Made by a program: the position numbers and the translations under genes. Shown here one piece after another: positions 10,484 through 21,971 of a stretch of DNA of 64,000 nucleotides (positions are counted from its first letter, which is position 1; every line of letters starts with the position of its first letter). The notes beneath the pieces are model-generated. The model saw only the letters and a list, made by a program, of their open reading frames with translations, was not told where the DNA came from and did not search any database. The DNA comes from Tipula vernalis (taxonomy: Eukaryota > Arthropoda > Insecta > Diptera > Tipulidae): contig OY282559.1 of NCBI GenBank assembly GCA_958295665.1, forward strand, positions 272,006,047-272,070,046. The letters are read 5' to 3'.

Positions 10484-10592
10484 CCTTTCCACCTTTAACT
10501 TTTGACCTTTGACCGTGACCTTTGACTTTTGACCTTTGACCTTTTGACCTTTGATTTGATGACGTCATCATTGTGTGACGTCACAATCCCAA
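10484..10592. repeat. TTTGACC short tandem array with TGACGTCA palindromes
   Basis: About eight imperfect TTTGACC/TTTTGACC units (10484-10555) are followed by GATGACGTCATC and GTGTGACGTCAC. The heptamer contains the AGGTCA nuclear-receptor half-site in reverse, and TGACGTCA is a CRE core. Function is unproven; it may belong to the neighbouring viral-type or P-like element. Confidence 0.6.
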
Positions 10593-10762
10593 TCCCAAAT
10601 TGGATAGAACCGGCCAAAATACACTACTAACCTCTTTTATTAAATCTGTTATTCCATTCGAAACAATTTCATTTTTATCATCATTTGTCTTCTTCTTTGG
10701 AAGGTTTAATGAGATAATTTTACCTGGATTTAGCCTTCTTCTTTCGACAGAAATATTCAGTA

Positions 10763-10983
10763 CTAATTGATTTTTGATATTTCAAAATCTGTGTCTTTAA
10801 AATATAACGAACATAAGTAAGAATTAACCAAATTAAATTTGTCTTGTCGAGAACATAACCTCAACCATTGACTTCTTATAGCACTTAATTTTAGAAACCG
10901 AAAAAATCGTTGACTATCAAAATTTGTTAAATTTTTTTTATTATTGCTTCTGATTGCAACCAAAAACAGCACAATTGACCGTA
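10763..10983 (-). pseudogene. THAP DNA-binding domain, broken
   Basis: THAP domains are C2CH zinc-binding modules found in P-element transposases and host regulators. On the minus strand, CAVFGC (first Cys pair) lies near 10970 in one frame. After stops and a frameshift the rest reads RFFRFLKLSAIRSQW, CSRQDKFN and LCSLYFKDTDFE down to 10763. The usual final CS-x-HF is CSLYF here, so the zinc-binding His is replaced by Tyr. With the frameshift this makes a nonfunctional relic. No intact transposase follows downstream. Confidence 0.7.
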
Positions 10984-12633
10984 TTTAATTAAATATTTAC
11001 CACATAGATAAAAGATAAAAAGAAATGTATGCGGTATGCGCTTGAAAGTTTTCACAAATTAAGAATAATGATTTTCACTTGACGTTTATTTCTTTTATCG
11101 TTTTTGCTCTCATTTAGTGGTGTCGTCCATTGACGTTACGTGAAAGCAAAGAGAATATTTTTTAATATGTCTAGCATATCTTGTTATTTATTGTATCATA
11201 GGTAAATCCATCTCTGCGTATAGCAATCAGTATAAGACAGGAATCAATCATCAGGTTTGATTGATCTTACACAAATTTGTAGCGGTTCACCCAATTAGTC
11301 GCTACAACATATTCAAACTAGGTGGCACACTTTCCACCTCGAATGCGCATTGGATATCTCTGGGTAGCTGATTGATGACTCTTTGGCTGTGTCCAAACTT
11401 GTCAAGGGTAAGCATTAAGGGTTATTAAGGGTAATGGGCTTGCTGCCAGTCTTTAACAAAAAGATGGTGCTCGGTTAAAATCGACTGGTTACCTATAAAG
11501 TTACATATAGATGAAGGTGAGTGAGAAAATGCTTCTGCAGTGTTCCATTTTTTTCATGATTATATATTTTCCTATATGAAAAGCTTAATCGTAAATAAAT
11601 CAAATATTTATTTTAAATTAATTTGGAAATTTATAATCGAATTCGAAACAGGAATAAAACAGAAATACAGCTAAAACTTTTTCATTGTACAGAATTGTGC
11701 CAACAATTTTGTATTGTTATATTCAATTTTGAAAAACACAAAAAAAAAACTTAATACGATTAATTTTAATTTTCAAGTACATTTTCATTTTTCTTCAATT
11801 GTTTTTCCAGAGTTGTATTCTTCGTGCATACACCATAAGTATAATAATTGAATACCATTTTTCATAGAAAATAGAAATAATATTTTTATAAAATGAATTT
11901 CTTTAATTAAATTTTTTTTTTGTTATCGGTTCTTATCCTCGTAATCTACGTGTGGAAAAAATAAGGAACTAGAAGCGAAACAAAAATAAATATTAAATTA
12001 AAAAGAAAAGTAATTATAAAATTAACAATAATAGTAATAATAAGGAAACACTCGAGTGTAGTAGTAATAATATTAAGGATTAAAATTATTTATTTCTTCT
12101 TGTTTTTATTTTATTTTTTAAGAAATTAAAAAGTTTTATGTTTGTCTAATTATTATGAGATACGCGTACCTTGAATATATATAAAAAATACTTTTACTTC
12201 ATCTTAAACATAAACACATTCGCGAGAAATGTGCTAGAGAATCCTGATTAAGTTGTGCTTGTTAGGAAAAATTTAAATTATATATCTTTGTTGGTTTCGA
12301 AATTGGTGGAATAACCACTTTTTGAAATACAGAAGCATTAATCTTATGAAATTATTAATTAATTTTTTTTAAAGAGACTTGATTTTGTATGAATGCAAAG
12401 CAACAGTATTTAGAGTTAAAAGACAGATTAAATCTTGTTATTGATAATTTGATAAAAATCTTCTCTGTGCAAGTATTCGGCATTTTCACCGAAGACTACG
12501 TATAAAAACCTTTTCAGGCGGGTTAACTCGCCATCTAGTCTGAGATGTAGCTTACAAAGGAAGGCGTGGTTAAGTGATTTAAGAATAAATGAATAACGAC
12601 ATAAATATATACATATTAACAACACCGTCAGTC
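10984..12633. other. AT-rich stretch, no gene seen
   Basis: Noncoding, with small inverted phrases only (for example around 11240-11270). No element ends or RNA genes recognised. Confidence 0.55.
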
Positions 12634-12699
12634 GGCTTGTCATAATCATCAACATTCATAATCGTCGACGATTATGAATGATGATGATTATGGCAAGCC
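12634..12699. repeat. Zero-loop palindrome, ~33 bp arms
   Basis: It is centred on CGTCGACG between 12666 and 12667. Arms 12634-12666 and 12667-12699 are reverse complements with about three mismatches. It lies just outside the candidate gypsy LTR. Confidence 0.7.
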
Positions 12700-12720
12700 A
12701 GCAAGAATGAAGATGATTTA

Positions 12721-12903
12721 TGTTATGCAATAAAAGAAATTTCGGGAGCACAGTGCTTGGTTTATCTTGTGTCTCTTGTATGATGTGTACAGATATTATT
12801 ATTGATGGATGATCATAAATACGGTTCGATATTATTAGATTTCTTTATTATTATTACAGACTGATTTCATATACGACCATCTTATTATACATGTGACATA
12901 ACA
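12721..12903 (-). repeat. Possible 3' LTR of the minus-strand gypsy element
   Basis: The 183 bp segment has TGTTATG at one edge and CATAACA at the other, the TG...CA inverted ends expected of an LTR, with AATAAAG inside on the minus strand. A purine tract on the minus strand (GGTAGGGGAGAA, about 13007-13018) lies some 100 bp away instead of adjacent, and I found no partner copy beyond 16.9 kb. Tentative. Confidence 0.35.
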
Positions 12904-13243
12904 ATGCTGTCATAAGATCTACTATCGCTATCTCATCAGTTGATGGGCAACCGTCAACTGATCGAAACATAAAACTAGTCGAAAATTGAATTCAATACAG
13001 AATAATTCTCCCCTACCTATTTAAACACAATATGTTAACAAATTCAACTTACTTACTACTGGAAAACTATTAATTGTTTTATCTGAATTTAAATTTGAAT
13101 TGAATTTGAAATTTTTAATTTGACTTTTAATTTTACTTTAATTGTGAATTTGAATTTAAATTTAATTTTAATATTAATTCATTTTATAATAATTCTCGCC
13201 TACGTAAAAAAAAATTCGCAATGCTTAAAATTATGTAAAAACT

Positions 13244-13485
13244 TTATAGTCGTACTGTAGATACTATATAGTCTCGCACATACGTTGGTGGTCGCCTTAC
13301 CCGTTCTGGCCTATTTTCTACCGTCTCGGTCCCTGGACTTGTTAACAATTCTTCGATGTTCTCCTCCAGTTCGTGGTCTGTTACTGGCTGATTCCCCTGA
13401 GTTTGTGATTGATCAGGTTCTCGCATTCTCACCTGGAACGGATCGAATTTATCTTCTTGTTGCCTGCTTGTTATCACTTCTGGAT
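13244..13485 (-). pseudogene. gypsy pol C-terminal tail
   Basis: An acidic and proline-containing 77-codon tail ends VRRPPTYVRDYI just before a stop at 13244. The 'RRPP-x-Y-x-DYI' ending is usual at the end of pol in gypsy elements of this kind. It is separated from the integrase by a frame change near 13490. Confidence 0.6.
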
Positions 13486-13499
13486 TAATGGTTGATTCA

Positions 13500-14410
13500 T
13501 CAAACGTAACGATTTTTTTTCTTACGTCCGATGCAATAAGTTGGTATATGTGTGTTTCGTTTTAGAGATCTGCCTTCATCTAATTTCACGATGTAATGAA
13601 GTTGGTCCAATTTCCGGATGATCATCCCGAATTTCCACATAGACTTATTGTTTATAACAAATTTCGCTTGGACTCTCTGCTCCTCTTTAAGAGATCGTAG
13701 ATGCATTTTTTTTTTTTTTTTTTTTGAGAAACATTTTCTTGCACTGGAAACATGGCATCGAGTTTTATGCGAATCTGTCGATTTAAATATATTTCTGCCG
13801 GCGATTTCCAATTTGCTAGGGGTGTGGCTCTGTATCGCAACAGAATTTTTAGTAATTTTTGATTCATTGGAATATTTTCGTTCGCCATGGTCTTCAGTCG
13901 ATGCTTTAAAGTTTGAACGTTCCTTTCCGCCAATCCATTGGTTGCTGGATGTCCTGGTGCAATACATTTTTGTCGAATACCGTTCCTACGGCAATATTTT
14001 TGAAACACTTCACTGGTAAATGTTGTGGCGTTGTCCGAAACCAATACGACTGGATATCCGTGATTTGCAAAAATTTCACTTAAAAGTTGAGTAGTGTTAT
14101 GTGAATTCGGCGCTTCACGTAACCCCTTGATTTTTGCCCATCGAGATTTGGCGTCTATTACAACCAAAAAATAGAATCCTTGGAACGGCCCTGCGTAGTC
14201 AATATGGATACGTTCCCAATTGTTTGATGGAGTATCCCAATGGTGCGTCGGATCTTTTGTGAGATTCTTCTTGATCTTTGCACATTCTTCACATGATCTA
14301 ACTACACTTTCGATATCTTTATCTATTTCTTTCCATATACAGTATCGCCGAGCTAGCTGTTTCATCTTAACAATGCCTAGATGCGTGGAATATATGTAAC
14401 TCCTTTAAGA
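13500..14410 (-). pseudogene. gypsy integrase segment of pol
   Basis: Integrase inserts the cDNA. The zinc-binding start reads THLGIVKMKQLARRYC with CEEC (HHCC part), broken near 14380 by a frame change. The catalytic core is open from 14365: Asp in HIDYAGPF, Asp in LVSDNATTF and Glu in NGLAERN, exactly 35 residues apart (DD35E intact). The frame is then disturbed at a run of 19 T on the plus strand (about 13709-13727), after which the C-terminal domain continues as RVQAKFVINNKSMWKFG and LDEGRSLKRN. The homopolymer run is the likely breaking lesion. Confidence 0.85.
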
Positions 14411-14572
14411 CTTCCGGTTGGAGAACTTTTGATATTACCACTCGATTATTTTTGAATTAAATCCCCGCGTTTATTACATTTCACTATCTTTATCGGTTGA
14501 TTGTAATTCTCGTAATCCTCCCTAATTCTTCCTATTCATCCTTTTCTGTTTCATTAATAATTGTATCCGGAG

Positions 14573-15139
14573 TTAGATTTTCAGTTGATATTCGAATACT
14601 GATGCTGCTAAGACTTGATGAACCTCTTCATTGATTTCCATGTCGGAGGAAATATGTTCTTGGTGTACTGGTGCTCTTGATAAGCAATCAACGTTTTGAT
14701 TGTCGATGCCCTTCTTAAATGAGACATTATAGTCGAAATCCGCCAAAAATAATGCGTAGCGTAGTAATCTAGCGGAAGTCATTTTTGGTAATTTTGATTT
14801 TTGGTGGAAAATCCTTGTTAACGGTTGATTATCTGTGAATAATGTAAATCGTCTCCTATATAGGTAATCGAAGAAATGATCTACTCCAAAAATTATTGCC
14901 AGAGCCTCACGATCCAGCTGTGAATAGTTCTGCTCCGCGCTCGAGAGCGAACGTGAGACAAAAGCAATCGGGCGTTCTCCCCCGTCGGTTGTGTGTGACA
15001 GCACCGCCGCGATTCCAGTAGGACTTTCGTAAAAAATTTCAATTTGACGTTCTAATAAATTTATGTCAATCGTATTAATCGTCCTAAAAAATTTCAATTT
15101 GACGTTTAGAAATATCAATCGTATTACCAATACAAACAC
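14573..15139 (-). pseudogene. gypsy RNase H segment of pol
   Basis: It begins within duplicated filler sequence and then joins the family at SPTGIAAVLSH. Visible RNase H motifs: ERPIAFVSRSLSSAEQNYSQ, LDREALAII (Glu) and FTLFTDNQPL (Asp). The tail contains VDCLSRAP. The first catalytic Asp, normally just before SPTGI in a TDAS phrase, is replaced (FYES), so the active site is incomplete. RNase H removes the RNA strand during reverse transcription. Confidence 0.8.
15030..15107. repeat. ~56 bp tandem duplication inside gypsy pol
   Basis: The phrase AAAAATTTCAATTTGACGTT occurs at about 15031-15050 and again at about 15087-15106, followed each time by a TATCAATCGTATTA-like string. It sits exactly at the RT to RNase H deletion junction. 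Confidence 0.75.
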
Positions 15140-15878
15140 AAAACAGCAACAATTGTCGTTTCATGAACTTTTCACACCACAAAATTCGCATTAATGTGAA
15201 AAAACGAAAAGAACACGACATTAGTCTGGTTAAACATGCCCTTAGATTTTCCTGACACTCTTCTTTTGTTTTCCCGTGCACGAGTATGTCATCGAAATAT
15301 GCAATCGTATTGTTTAGCCCTTGAAGCACTTGATCGATTATCCGGTTAAATTCTGCTGGTGCTGTTTTTATACCGAAGCTTAACCTGTTCATTCGGTAAA
15401 TTCCTGTGTGTTTCGCTATTGTTTGAATAATACTGCTCTCCACGTCAGTTTTTAAATGAAGATATGCTTTAAACAGATCCAATCGACAAAAATATTTTGA
15501 ACCTTGTAAGTTGTTTAATATGTCCTCGATCTTTTTGATTGGATAATTGACTTTTATTAATTGATCTTTTACTCCAACTTTGTAATCGACACAAAGTCTA
15601 ACTGTTCCATCTCCTTTCGGAATCACTACCAATGGTGATCCCTAATCGCTCGTGGTTGATTTTGCTATGATACCCTCTTGTTCTAAATTATCCAGCTCCT
15701 TCTCTACTTGTTCTCGTAGCGCGTATGGAACATCCCTTCCGGGTGTGAAGCTGGGTTTCGCACCTTCACGAAGTTGTAACTTGATACTAAAATTTGGTAT
15801 ACAGCCAACCTTCTGGGTAAAAATATTTGGAAAACATGCTTCAATGTCTTTCTCATCATTTATTAATCGGATATGCAT
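15084..15878 (-). pseudogene. gypsy reverse transcriptase segment of pol
   Basis: RNA-dependent DNA polymerase. The N-terminal part (15878-15642) ends with EQEGIIAKSTTSD, then a stop at 15640-15642. The frame reopens as VIPKGDGTVRLCVDY, LDLFKAYLHLK (palm Asp), SFGIKTAPAEF and IAYFDDILVHG (FDD catalytic pair intact). After about RACLTRL (near 15230) the family's connection region is missing: some 100 residues are replaced by unrelated AT-rich sequence to about 15085. An RT lacking its thumb/connection would be inactive. Confidence 0.85.
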
Positions 15879-15953
15879 TTCCCGATTTATTTTTGAAATT
15901 TATTGATCAAAGTCTTCCAACTTGATTTTTAAATGCCTGATCCATGTTCTCCC

Positions 15954-16298
15954 TTATAGTGGGTCGAACCCGTCTGGAATGACGTACATGTCTTTATTAG
16001 ATCCATTCTCTTTATATTCTACTTTTACATTGACTATCCCCAGTGGTGAGAACACATTTGCTGTGTATGATCTGAATGCGATATTGGTTGGTTTTAGCTG
16101 CTTTTTGATTCCTAGACTTCTATATTGACTCTTAGGAATAAGTGTGAATCCAGCACCGGTGTCGACTTCAAATTTTTGCTGAACCCCTTCGATTTTAACA
16201 CTAGTGTAAAACTTCTTTGTGTCCTGGCCCATTTCCGGTGTGGACTGGTCGTAAATATCGATAATTTGGTTTACTCCCATATCATCATAATTGTTCAT
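15954..16298 (-). pseudogene. gypsy aspartic protease segment of pol
   Basis: A retropepsin-like domain with the active-site motif DTGAGFTLI (about residue 40 of this open piece) and a downstream hydrophobic G-containing strand (SPLGIVNVKV). It would cleave the Gag-Pol polyprotein. It starts 4 nt inside the end of the knuckle frame and runs open for 114 codons to a stop at 15954, before the RT frame begins. The catalytic Asp is intact but the polyprotein is interrupted on both sides. Confidence 0.8.
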
Positions 16299-16796
16299 CC
16301 TATATTTGTTGTGAGAGCATTTGTTGAATTTGATCGATTCCTTTTATTTATGAGAGCTTTAATGCATACTTTTGCAAGATGTCCTGTCTTACGGCATAAT
16401 GAACACTTCATTGTTGCTCGTTCGATTCGACAATCCTTTGATTTATGATTATTCCGACCGCGTCGTAAACAAACATTGTCGATCCCAAGTTTCTTGTAGT
16501 CGATCCATCCTTTTGATTTTGATCGCATTATGACTTCCCCTTGGTGTTGACTGACTTTTACTTTGATTTCTTGAGTAATAACTGTCCTTCCGTGATTGAT
16601 GATTGATTATTTTGTTAATGTCACTAGCAGCTGTTGTAATTTCTGGTCTTTTTGACAGTTCTTGACAATTCACTTTTGATGCTTCCATTATTGCTTTCGT
16701 GACAATTTCGCTTAAGTTAGTTTGCTCTAATTGAAGGATTTTCTCCTTTATACCATTATCCTTTATACCTCGAACAAATTGAGCTCGATAAAACAA
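16295..16796 (-). pseudogene. gypsy Gag C-terminal part with zinc knuckles
   Basis: The upstream portion (16796-16449) is a Gag capsid end: FVRGIKDNGIKEKILQ then helical text. A frame change near 16500 leads to the nucleocapsid part (16528-16295), which holds CSLCRKTGHLAKVC, a canonical CCHC knuckle with Cys, Cys, His and Cys all present. A preceding Cys/His cluster (VCLRRGRNNHKSKDC) is a degraded first knuckle. Gag packages element RNA in virus-like particles. The N-terminal capsid is missing. Confidence 0.75.
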
Positions 16797-16899
16797 GTCT
16801 GCTGCTGATGTACTGTTTCCACATTGACACTTTACTTTAAAATCACATTCAGCAATGTTACGGCGTAAAGCTGCTACGTAATGCAGTCTAAAGTGAACC

Positions 16900-19650
16900 T
16901 GTATAATACATATGTATAATACATATAGTTTTAATATCGTTCCGTATTTGTGTTTCCTTTAATTGGCACTATGGGTAAAGTAGCACATTTTGATCCCTAT
17001 GGTAAGTGACAAGAACCTACCCACCTTCTGTAACTAGCCGGCAAACGTGCTGCGGTCACTAATATATAGGACCATAGAGATATTCTGATAACGGAGCGAA
17101 AATTCAACTCTGAATCGTCCCGTTACACTGGTAAAAACTGTGCTAAACTATGCCTATATTTGGTATTTTAGATTATGTGAAATGGCCATGGGCCAGCAAT
17201 GGTTAGCAGCAATTTTAACCTTTTTCCCAATTTTCTAAAATTTGTTGAACATACCCAATCCTTTTTACCTAAATATCACAAATTGTTTCGGGAAGCGTGA
17301 CTTGTCCCCTTTATGAAAATACCGTCCCATACCTAGTTCTGCTGGTTATTTACACTTTTTATGTCAGCTAACATTTTATTAGTACACTTACACTTTTCGT
17401 TCGTTTGTGTAGATATACTTTGTGTGAAACACGTCACACCGACATCTGCTCTTAAGTCTCTTATCGTTCAGGCTGAGCTGGCTGGGCCCTCCGTTCTCGT
17501 GAAGTTCCGAAGAGCTGTCACCATATAGACATGGGTTATCGCCTGTACAGTTACTCCTGGACTCCTGATTATTAATGATTTACTTGCCAAACTACAGAAT
17601 TATGGCTTTATTGCTCTAATCTAACATACTGACCAAGTTGTAACCGTTCCGGGCCAGCACAAAAACTGCCTTCTACGATTTAATGCAATACACTCTACTT
17701 ATTGAGTGATGTCTTGATAAGAATTTGCTAAAACTGATTTAGTTGTGTTTACTAGATGGATAATCATTGAAAAATTGTCTGTACAATCTCGTTTCGGTGA
17801 GGTGATTACAAAATCAGACTACTTAAAATACCTTGTAGTGTTGAAACTATCACCTTTGGTTTACAATCCAAAGAGCCACTGGCAACTGGGAAATCTGCTG
17901 ACTTTCATTTATAAATCGTCAGTAATAGACCAACAAGCAAAACCATGTAATAGTTTTCAGAGTATTTCTTGTAGAGCTATTACTCTGTCTCTGATTTTGG
18001 GGCGGGATTTGTTAGTTATTGTTTCAATCCGGGATGATTACACTTATTGAGTGATTGATGCTTTAACATTTTCTGACATAGCTTTAAATATTATTCTGTT
18101 TACTGACAGTAAAGTTACTGAAGGATCACTTAAAAATTGTAATCATTTTATCAATCTATTTACATTTTATTAACCTGCTCCCTTATCCTTTAACATTGGT
18201 AAGAAAGGAACTATGGACTGTATATGGTGAAACACTTTATTAGTGAAAGAATAGGTCGGCTGCGGATCCTGGTCGCTATTCTTTCAGGTAAGATTCATTT
18301 TCAAAGGACCAGTCCAAGATAATATATGCGAGGGCTCCATCGAAGGCGCTGACTACTGCATTCACTAAGTGTGCAGCTGTCAGGCTTTTAACGGGTTTCG
18401 GTTGTATGTTTTTAATTCTAAATATTTGAATTTAGAAAACCAATCATCCAAGAAGTCGAGGGATATCTGTAGGTTCAAGCCAATTTTAATAATTTTATTT
18501 TATATACCCTTGAAGCTAGTTTAAAAATACATATTAAGCGCTTTGATTAGTCAAACCCACTTAGAACGCACACCTTTATCAAACTTTAGAAAATCTCATA
18601 ATTAAATTTTATTTCATCGCTGGCTATTTTAGAATGCTGTATAATACTGAAACAATTCATTTTAGTCAGAGTCTGTTCAGACAGTCATAAAACCAAAAGC
18701 AAAACAATAACAATCTTTACAAATAATATATAGATATTAATATTTCAGTATATCTGTACATAATACAATAAATAGCACGAAAGGACAAAAGCATAAGATG
18801 AAATTATATACAGAATGGATTCATCTAAAAGAAAGCTAAAGAATACGATCTGCTGTAGCTATATAGTATGTACCATAAATTTTATAACAAATTACAAATT
18901 TTTTGGAATAATAATAAATAATGATGCTAATAAACTTACACGACCCACTTTGAAATTAGTCAATGTGGTATGAATATTGTACATACATATATACTATAAC
19001 TTTCTGTTGAGAGTTTCTGAATTTACTCACCACCCAAATATACAAAGTGCTTTTGGTACTAAACTACAAAGAGCTAAAATGAACAACATAAATTATACGA
19101 CAGTATGATTGTCTGTTGCAAGTAAAATATTCCGCAAGGATTTAAATTAATATTCGTGTTCTTTGTACGTCACGTTTAAATTGTATGCAGGCATTTTGAT
19201 TAATACATAATCTTGTAATTAGTTAGCCCATCAATAAAGAAAATTGGTCAAAGACGAAACAAATTTAACAAATAAATTTCGTGATTACTTTCTTAACAAT
19301 GAATGATAATGGAAACATAACAGCAACAACGTTACATAAATACAATATAATCAAACCTATCTCTTATCAAAAAAAATGTACAATATACAGTAGAGGAAAT
19401 AAATATTATATGATTTCTATTTTAGGGAAATATTGTATTATTTGTGACCCTCCGCCACAAAGAGGAACACCAATTTTATAGATTTCATCATGAAATTTGG
19501 GAAAGCTTACAAAATAAAATGATAACGTTATCGAGCCATGCTAACAACAGTTTGATTAACTTTTGTTGGGTGTTGTACGCCCGCAGATATAAATGGTCCT
19601 CGGTGTTGAGAACCGCTGGCCTAAACATTTGCTGATTTTAGTTGTCAAAC
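16900..19650. other. Long stretch with no recognisable gene
   Basis: I find no protein family, LTR or RNA gene. The open frame at 17745-18050 (101 codons) has no recognisable motif. Short palindromic TA phrases occur at 16900-16930. It may hold old, unrecognisable element debris. Confidence 0.5.
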
Positions 19651-19654
19651 CGAA

Positions 19655-19850
19655 TGGTTCAGATGGCATATTTCAAAATGGATGTCATGTGGTACACTAC
19701 GGCATAAGGTACACTATGGTATATTTAAAAAATGAATGGCATATTTCAGTATGGCATATGGTTCACTTTAATATAAGGTATACGACGGGATATTTCAATA
19801 TGGCATATGATGCAATATGGCTCATTGCAATGAAAATGGAATACTAAAAT
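19655..19850. repeat. Degenerate tandem repeat, GGCATATTTCAATATGGCATATG type
   Basis: Seven or so diverged copies of GGCATATTTCA-ATGG / GGTACACTATGG phrases occur at 20-40 bp spacing. Noncoding. Confidence 0.6.
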
Positions 19851-20188
19851 TCGATCGAAACCCGATCTAGGGTTAATTTCATCGATCTAGGGTGGAACTT
19901 GGCTATTTATTGACCGTGTATGATGAAATTCAACGTATACGATGGAAATGGGATTCTAAAATGGTTTTAATCATCAACTAATATGTATTGTTTGCAATTT
20001 ATGTTTGGTTGAAGATCTATTTTAACAAACATGACTTTTAATTCTTTTTATTTCACCTCTGTGTATCATGCGGTTACAATGTTATTTTACAAGCTTACTG
20101 TTAATGAGAGAGAGAGAATTAAGAATGTATTTTTTGGTTACAGTTACTTTTATAAATATTTATTTTGGTTTGTATAATTTTTTATTTT

Positions 20189-20355
20189 TGTCGAGTCAGT
20201 AAGCTCTCAACTGTTGTATAGAAAACATTAATCATGTGTCATTGTTTGAGCATACAAATTAAAGTGAATTTTTTTTATTTAAAAACGCCGCGTTATTTTT
20301 TGCGTGTGTTGATAATTTCACGAGAAGATTAGTGGTTCCCTATTAAAAACCAACA
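20189..20355 (+). repeat. 5' LTR of the BEL/Pao element
   Basis: Begins TGTCGAGTCAG and ends CCAACA. It shares most of its 167 bp with 23651-23787, including ATTGTTTGAGCATACAAATT. It is followed at 20356 by TTGGTAGCAGAGCG, a TGG-starting primer-binding-site-like string. Confidence 0.85.
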
Positions 20356-20773
20356 TTGGTAGCAGAGCGTAGTTTATTTTAAGAAATAAATTTGTGAAGT
20401 CTAACGTGGTTCGATCGAACGTTTATAAAAGTTTATGCAACCCATTTTGGTTTGGTTTTCCTTATTTTTTTATTATTTATTGTTCTCGCACGGAGAATAA
20501 TTTAACGGAAACAATATTGTGTTCAACGTTCGAGAAAGAATTTGTTACCGCTATACTTAAGGCTGTCGAGAAGCATATAAGGCAAACTGTTTGTGCTTGC
20601 TTGTGCTTAAAGTACAATACCGTTATTGTAATTGTTGTCCTGACCGTGAATCGTGTGGATACATCGATATTTACATAAAAGGGTTTTCGCCCAGGTGATA
20701 TTTAGTTTTTTGCTGGTACGAGATACTATATCTCAATAGCAAGAAAAAGACAAACGTTCGAAACAAATTATTA

Positions 20774-21760
20774 ATGCAAGAAAGTAGCCGGAAGAGTTTG
20801 AATAACATTGAAGAATGGCGAACGGCACATGGCAAATCATCGAGCGTCAACGTGTTGTCCGTTAATTTGGGTTTAATTGAGAGCCATTACAACAAATACA
20901 TGGACTGTCAAAGTCAATTGTATGAAGAGGACAACCAAGCAGGTAGTGAAAACGAGGAGACTGATCAAGATACTTTATGGAAGTTTGAGTCTCAATACAT
21001 ATCCATCAAGGCAACATTGATTGGGTATATCGAGGAAAAAAGGCATAATCCACGTCAACCAGTCGATCTTAACAACACGACGAATGGTATGACAAGCAGG
21101 CCCGTGAAACTTCTGAAGCTGCAATCACCCAAATTTACTGGAAATTACCATGACTGGCTCGATTTTGAAAATGAGTTCCAATTTATGGTAATGTATCTAT
21201 GTTTTCGCTTTCTTAAATATGGCCTCGTTGATAACCCGAGGCAGACCGTAAGTAAGATGGAGGCCTCCAAGGAGTGAATGAATCAATCTATGAATTTCTT
21301 AATGTACAAGCGATTACAAAGGAATCAGCAACGAGTCTCCGAGATATGATAGATAGGTTTCCGCCCATCATCGTGCTTTGTTATCCTTGGGCAATAAAGA
21401 TGAACTCGCTGATAATATTTTCATCTGCTTGATATTATCAAAGATTTGATACCAGGGAGGAGTCTACGACCAAAGCTATTTCGGAGGGAGGGGGGCGGGG
21501 AAGATTTCACATCATTTTTGGAAAAAAGGGCATCTATACTAGAAACAATTAAGAGGAACAAGAAATAGTCACAAAAATCTGCCCAGTCATCATCTCTGGC
21601 AATGCTTCGTGGAAATCAGCATGAATTTATTGCATTAAACCCGAGACAGAGATACGAAGAGGTCAAACAATACAATTTATGCATCGTGTGTCTCAAGGCA
21701 AATAACAGAGCGCGTTTCTGTAAAGCTCCTCGCTGTGAGAAATGCTGAAAAAGACATCTT
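20774..21760 (+). pseudogene. BEL/Pao Gag
   Basis: The first open piece (20774-21277, 167 codons) has an acidic N-terminal region, then KLLKLQSPKFTGNYHDWLDF, the conserved 'L-P-x-F-x-G-x-x-x-x-W' entry of BEL/Pao capsids (DUF1759). It then breaks. Family sequence resumes near 21600 with the nucleocapsid region RQRYEEVKQYNLCIVC. In that knuckle the usual CCHC His is Asn, and a stop follows CEKC near 21745. A second Cys/His phrase is damaged. The start is the first ATG after the leader. Confidence 0.75.
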
Positions 21761-21971
21761 GTCTTAACTCATTTTCATATGCCAGATGTAAAGCTCGAAA
21801 ACACTGCATCTTCGAGTGCGATGGCTACTCAAAAGGCCTTTGTTGTTTCAAACGCTATAGGAGATTCACCAGCTATTTTGGCAACGGCAATAGTTAATGT
21901 TATAAGTATGTCCATGCATTGGCATGCCCGTTCTTCAGCAAACCAAATGCGGGTGAATTGTTAGTGGCCCA

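Larger units (their letters stand above)
12721..16890 (-). mobile_element. Ty3/gypsy LTR retrotransposon (K02A2.6/Mag-like), decayed
   Basis: Minus-strand order gag, protease, RT, RNase H, integrase is the Ty3/gypsy order. Integrase and RT wording (HIDYAGPFQGFYFLVV, APGHPATNGLAERN) resembles the Mag/K02A2.6-like group. The 5' side is truncated near 16.9 kb and no 5' LTR is seen. Frameshifts and one internal deletion inactivate it. Confidence 0.85.

Noticed and set aside
12930..12985. Possible third hammerhead (CATCAGTTGATG...CTGATCGAAAC)
   Set aside because: It has GAAAC but the core strand reads TTGATGG instead of CUGAUGA and stem II cannot form; it is only a CAGTTGA/TCAACTG hairpin.
17745..18050. 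101-codon frame
   Set aside because: No family motif and no neighbouring element structure.
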